DNA from: Bacteroidales bacterium | GTDB taxonomy: Bacteria; Bacteroidota; Bacteroidia; Bacteroidales; JAADGE01 | Assembly: GCA_021108035.1 (NCBI GenBank) | Contig: JAIORQ010000013.1 | Location: 1 to 56,322 of the forward strand | Direction: 5' to 3' | DNA length: 56,322 bases | Shown here: in pieces, positions 52,462 through 56,322 of the stretch | Layout of the letters: each line of letters starts with the position of its first letter | Numbering within the stretch: the stretch's first letter is position 1 | Position numbers and translations under genes: made by a program | The notes under the pieces: model-generated | The model's database searches: none | The model's input: the letters and a program-made list of their open reading frames with translations, nothing else | What the model was told of the DNA's origin: nothing

Positions 52462-53052
52462 TTACCTCCCCTTTTTAAACCATCTAATCGGGCTTCTTTT
52501 TGCTCCTGATTGAAACATATCGCTTTTCGGATTAATTGAACGGACATCTTCAACGGAATAAAAAGCTTTTGGATTGAATTTATTGATCAATGCTGTTATT
52601 TCATTAAGCAAACTTCGTTCAAAAACAGAATAAATTATATGGACATTACCATCTTTACCCTCTGCTTCAATAGAGGTTATTCTGAATCCGGCTTCTCTGA
52701 GATTATTAATGAGTTCGTTAGAATCTTTTTGGGTCATAATTCTTATGATTTGTATCCCAAGAGCCAATTTTTCTTCAATTTTAAGTCCGATGAAGTTACC
52801 GGCAGCAAAACCTGCAGCATAAGCAATGTAACAAGTAACATTGTCAAGATTTTGCATAATTTTCGCTATGGCAATCAACCAAATCAAGACTTCAAAAAAT
52901 CCCAAAATCGGTGCTATTATCTTATCTCCCTTAGATATGAATACTATCCTTAATGTATCCAATGACACATCAATAACTCTTGATAAAAATATTAAAAGAG
53001 GCAAAAGGAAATATGTAAACCAAAATGTTTCGAAAAAAGTTGCTGCTATCAT
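52462..53052 (-). CDS. UPF0316 (DUF5698-DUF2179) membrane protein
   Basis: This 196-residue inner-membrane protein has hydrophobic segments FFETFWFTYFLLPLLIFLSR and IIAPILGFFEVLIWLIAIAK, with the DUF5698 signature RVIDVSLDTLRIVFISKGDK and YAAGFAAGNFIGLKIEEKLA. The cytosolic DUF2179 domain (about 105-175) has IMTQKDSNELINNLREAGF, the GKDGNVHIIYSVFERSL strand and ENPDAFYSVEDVR-like NPKAFYSVEDVRSI. The family is widespread and its function is not established. The gene stands alone, divergent from the WD40-caspase gene by 152 bases; the 236 bases downstream hold nothing recognisable. Confidence 0.9.
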   Translation of the reverse strand: MIAATFFETFWFTYFLLPLLIFLSRVIDVSLDTLRIVFISKGDKIIAPILGFFEVLIWLIAIAKIMQNLDNVTCYIAYAAGFAAGNFIGLKIEEKLALGIQIIRIMTQKDSNELINNLREAGFRITSIEAEGKDGNVHIIYSVFERSLLNEITALINKFNPKAFYSVEDVRSINPKSDMFQSGAKRSPIRWFKKGR

Positions 53053-53204
53053 CTGAATAATTTTAAAAAAAAATGCAATATTAATATTAAATTTGATATT
53101 TGGGATAACTTTTTCACATAAAAAAATTACACTAATATATTAATAAGGTTTTCATAAAAATTTGTATTTTTCGGCTGTTTATAAAACTAATAAAAGCCAA
53201 CCTT

Positions 53205-56200
53205 ATGAAATTAATTGATATATCTTCTAAAAAGACCTTAATTTTTCAATTCTGTTTATTATTATCTGTATTATTTATTACAAGTTTGTTCAGCCGGTCA
53301 AATGCTCAACAGATCAAACTTCAAGCAAATCTTGGGCATTCAGGCACGGTTACGGATATTAAATTCAGCCCTGACGGAAAAACATTTGTTTCGGCAAGTC
53401 TTGATCATACACTTATACTTTGGGATGTAAAAACCGGCAGAGAGATTCTCACTTTTAAAGGACACACTTCAGGTATTCAAACTTTTGCATTTTCACCTGA
53501 CGGTTCAAAAATCGTATCTTCTGATGAAGACAATATGAGAGTCTGGGATGTTAAAACAGGAAAAGAAATTTTATATATTGAAGATCAAAGCAGTGAAAGC
53601 ATATCTTTTATTTCAAATAAGACATTCTTAACGGGAACTGTTTTTCTCTATAAATTCAATGTTAATACAGGGGCTGAAGATAAAAAATACTTTTTCTCAC
53701 AAGAGAAAGCAATGATAGACGGTTTTGTATCAGAAATAGCTGTTTCTAATGATAATAAAATAATGGCTGTCGGGAGTTCTTCAAATATCATTCAAATTGT
53801 AAGAGTTTTTGACGGGAAAAAGAAAATAAGCCTTAAAGGACACAGTTCAAAAGAGATACATGCTCTCTGCTTCAGTCCCGATGATAAATATTTGGCATCT
53901 GCCGGACACGGGCCGATTAAACTGTGGGATGTTGAAACTTATAAAGAAATTAAAACATTCAACGGCCATTCTGATATTGTCAACGACATAAAATTCAGCC
54001 CTGACGGGAAAAAGATCGCATCTGTAAGTGATGACGGAAATGTGATAATTTGGGATGTTGAAAATCGGAAATCAACACATATTTTAAAAGCTCACAAAGC
54101 AAAAGTTTATTGTGTCGATTTCAGCCCTGACGGAAAGTTATTGTTATCAGGCGGAGAAGATAAAAAAATCAGGATGTGGGATGTGAATTCAGGCATTGAA
54201 CTGTTTAATATTGGTGACAGAGACATTATGCATCATGTTACTTTCAGCATGAATGATAAAAAAATCATTGCACAAAGCGTGGACATGAGCCTTAAAACTT
54301 GGGAATCGAAGAATACGGATAATTTTAACAATTTCTCCGGTCATATTTCAGGAAATCTTTTGTATGGTTTTGACCGAGAAGGTAAATTTGTTTTTTCATA
54401 TAAACATGTTTGGTCAATTGATTCCTTAAAAGAAGTGTTTAGTATTGAGGATCATTCACCGGAAGATGAGAGTACGGTTTTATTCAGCAAGGATAACAGA
54501 TATTATTACTTGGAAGAGACATTCGGTATTTTAAAGATTGATCTGAACACCGGTAAAAAGATTGGTGAAGTCAGTGCCGGTGTAGGTTTTAAAGCTGTAG
54601 CAATCAGTCCGGACGATAAATTTCTGGTTAGTTCGGAAGACAATATCTTTGAATCCTATGACATCAAAACCGGTAAGCTAAAGAAAACTTTTAACGGGCA
54701 TACAGAGGATATCTTATGTTTATCAATTAGTTCGGACGGGGAAAAAGTGTTTTCAGGATCAGAAGATATGCATATCAAAATATGGGATGCTTCCGGAGGT
54801 TATGAATTATTGAATCTTTCAGGCCATAGCTCGTTTGTTACAGCATTAGCGGTTAATCCTGCGGGAAAAATTGTGGCATCAGGAAGTGATGATAACACTA
54901 TTAAACTTTGGGATACAGACTCAGGAGAATTACTCGCAACTTTAAATGAACATACAGCCGGAATCAATTCTCTTTCTTTCAGTGAAAAAGACAAGTTCTT
55001 GATCTCAAGCAGTAAAGACGGATCTGTACGATTATGGGATGTTAAAGACAGAAAATTATTAGCATCTCTCTTTTGTATTAAGAATTCTGAAGATTGGGTT
55101 GTTGTAAGCCCTAACGGCAGATTTGACGGAACAGTTGAGGGAATAAAAAAGTTACATATAGTAAAAAACAGTGAAATTATCCCGTTGCCGAGTTTATTTG
55201 AAAAATATTACTCGCCTAAATTATTATCCACATTGCTTGCAAGCCGTGAAGTTGAGAAACCCTTCATAAGTTTAAATGAAATTAAACTGCCTCCGAATAT
55301 CAACCTATTTGAACCTGCAACAGGTAATGTATTTAAAACGAAAGATATCCAAGTGAAAGTTTCATGGCCCGAATTGGAAAAAGATATTCAGGAAGTACTG
55401 TTATATCATAATAATAAATTAGAAAAAAGAATTTACGGATTTAAACCTGATTCTGAAAATCAGCTTGATCTTACTTTAACGTTGATCAACGGAGAAAATT
55501 TAATTAAAGTAATCGCCGTAAATTCCCAAAGAACCGAATCAGTTCCTGAAGAAGTTAAGGTATATTATGACGGGATTAAGGCATCATCGGATTTGTATAT
55601 GATGATAATTGCTGTTGATGAACATAAAAATCCTAATTTTAATCTGAAATATGCAGTTACGGATGCAAAAGCAATCGGGGAGAAAATAAAAGCCGGGAGT
55701 GAAAAGATCTTCTCGAACACAACAGTTGAATATTTATTAAATTCAGATGCTACACGCAAAAATATTGAAGAAAAATTAGACTATTTTAATAAATTAGTAA
55801 AACCGGAAGATGTTTTTATTTTTTATTTCGCCGGACACGGTACCATGAATTTGGATTCTGTACCCGAATTTTATATGATCCCTCATGATGTAACTCGTGT
55901 TTTCGGGACAGGTAGTAATTTGGAACTAAACGGATTGTCGGGCAATGACTTGAAAAATTTCTCCGAAAACTTAAAGGCTCAAAAACAATTGTTTATTATT
56001 GATGCCTGCCATTCCGGAGCATTAATTGATATTTTATCGACCCGGGGATTTGAGAAAGAAAAAGCTATTGCCCAATTGGCCAGAAGTACCGGAACATTTT
56101 GGTTGGTTGCCAGTGAGACAGAGCAATATGCCCTTGAGTTGAACAATTTGGGACACGGGCTTTTTACTTATGCCGTTTTACAAGGTTTGGGAGGTGATGC

Positions 56201-56322
56201 AGACGGGAAAAACAACGATCAAAAGATCACAGTGAAAGAATTAAGTGCTTTTATCAATGATTTTGTGCCTGAATATTCCGAGAAGTTAAGAGGCACACCG
56301 CAATATCCCACAAGTTTTGGTT
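53205..56322 (+). CDS. Secreted WD40-repeat caspase-family protein (3' end beyond window)
   Basis: The frame is open from ATG at 53205 to the right edge (1039 codons). A signal peptide (FQFCLLLSVLFITSLFSRSNA, cleavage before QQIKL) precedes about eleven WD40 repeats (roughly 45-640), such as IKFSPDGKTFVSASLDHTL, ILWDVKTGREILTFKGH and SGSDDNTIKLWDTDSGE. A linker of beta domains leads to a C14 caspase domain: FIFYFAGHGTMNLDS with H878 and QLFIIDACHSGALIDIL with C935, the catalytic dyad, and later GHGLFTYAVLQGLGGDADG. It is therefore a probable propeller-sensing extracytoplasmic caspase-fold protease. WD40-caspase proteins of this kind are common in Bacteroidota; targets are unknown. Confidence 0.9.
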   Translation, partial: MKLIDISSKKTLIFQFCLLLSVLFITSLFSRSNAQQIKLQANLGHSGTVTDIKFSPDGKTFVSASLDHTLILWDVKTGREILTFKGHTSGIQTFAFSPDGSKIVSSDEDNMRVWDVKTGKEILYIEDQSSESISFISNKTFLTGTVFLYKFNVNTGAEDKKYFFSQEKAMIDGFVSEIAVSNDNKIMAVGSSSNIIQIVRVFDGKKKISLKGHSSKEIHALCFSPDDKYLASAGHGPIKLWDVETYKEIKTFNGHSDIVNDIKFSPDGKKIASVSDDGNVIIWDVENRKSTHILKAHKAKVYCVDFSPDGKLLLSGGEDKKIRMWDVNSGIELFNIGDRDIMHHVTFSMNDKKIIAQSVDMSLKTWESKNTDNFNNFSGHISGNLLYGFDREGKFVFSYKHVWSIDSLKEVFSIEDHSPEDESTVLFSKDNRYYYLEETFGILKIDLNTGKKIGEVSAGVGFKAVAISPDDKFLVSSEDNIFESYDIKTGKLKKTFNGHTEDILCLSISSDGEKVFSGSEDMHIKIWDASGGYELLNLSGHSSFVTALAVNPAGKIVASGSDDNTIKLWDTDSGELLATLNEHTAGINSLSFSEKDKFLISSSKDGSVRLWDVKDRKLLASLFCIKNSEDWVVVSPNGRFDGTVEGIKKLHIVKNSEIIPLPSLFEKYYSPKLLSTLLASREVEKPFISLNEIKLPPNINLFEPATGNVFKTKDIQVKVSWPELEKDIQEVLLYHNNKLEKRIYGFKPDSENQLDLTLTLINGENLIKVIAVNSQRTESVPEEVKVYYDGIKASSDLYMMIIAVDEHKNPNFNLKYAVTDAKAIGEKIKAGSEKIFSNTTVEYLLNSDATRKNIEEKLDYFNKLVKPEDVFIFYFAGHGTMNLDSVPEFYMIPHDVTRVFGTGSNLELNGLSGNDLKNFSENLKAQKQLFIIDACHSGALIDILSTRGFEKEKAIAQLARSTGTFWLVASETEQYALELNNLGHGLFTYAVLQGLGGDADGKNNDQKITVKELSAFINDFVPEYSEKLRGTPQYPTSFG

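Noticed and set aside
1-56322. tRNA, rRNA, prophage or integrase signatures
   Set aside because: No tRNA- or rRNA-like sequence and no integrase, capsid or replication gene was recognised, so the accessory zone cannot be assigned to a prophage or tRNA-linked island.

Overview
The window looks like a chromosomal segment of an AT-rich Bacteroidota, most likely class Bacteroidia. The main reasons are a porP-gldK-gldL-gldM-gldN type IX secretion cluster, a DUF4270 lipoprotein beside glmS, split methylmalonyl-CoA mutase subunits, lipobox proteins of Bacteroidota style, and several upstream regions that fit the phylum's promoter form TTG-N17-23-TAnnTTTG. Standard stop codons are used throughout, including TGA. 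No tRNA or rRNA gene was recognised.

Layout. Positions 1-700 hold the start of an ECF sigma factor and a decayed YafQ-type toxin-antitoxin pair. Positions 714-10656 (minus strand) are a probable operon topA / arginase-fold protein / porP / gldK / gldL / gldM / gldN. Positions 10843-14710 (plus) carry a class A penicillin-binding protein and both subunits of a 3-oxoacid CoA-transferase. Positions 14826-20162 (minus) carry the lipid A genes lpxD-lpxC-lpxA, an HD phosphohydrolase and panC. Positions 20286-24311 (plus) carry a short GT5-type protein, a DUF4270 lipoprotein and glmS. A region with a duplicated-module lipoprotein and two palindromic elements leads to mutA (26133-27980).

Positions 28.0-43.8 kb are accessory DNA lying between mutA and mutB, which are normally adjacent. 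It holds a metal-efflux permease with a fused HMA domain, a possible clan CD (caspase-fold) membrane protein next to a VIT-VWA protein, a LytTR regulator and its propeller-type sensor kinase, an archaemetzincin lipoprotein and a stop-interrupted AlbA-type regulator. A compact three-gene conflict system sits between the regulator and the kinase: HNH effector, small middle component and DUF2326-type ATPase, the ABC-three-component (ABC-3C) architecture. It is on the opposite strand and almost fills the gap between what would otherwise be a kinase-regulator operon.

After mutB (43803-45929) come a small PD-(D/E)XK-like protein, a VapC-type toxin-antitoxin pair, panD, radA, a tripartite HipB-HipS-HipT system with repeated TTGCA boxes upstream, a small ABC transporter, a UPF0316 membrane protein, and a large secreted WD40-caspase protein that runs off the right edge. 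Many intergenic spaces carry palindromes built from short repeated words (ATTGTTGC, CTTTGCG, CTTTGTGG, ATTCAGTATTC).

The best candidates for follow-up are the ABC-3C insertion in the two-component locus, the HipBST module with its operator array, the caspase-fold/VIT-VWA pair, and the 157-bp palindrome flanked by ATAAT repeats. The ABC-3C and HipBST architectures are described classes; the new element here is the arrangement and context. All family assignments were made by reading motifs, without database searches.
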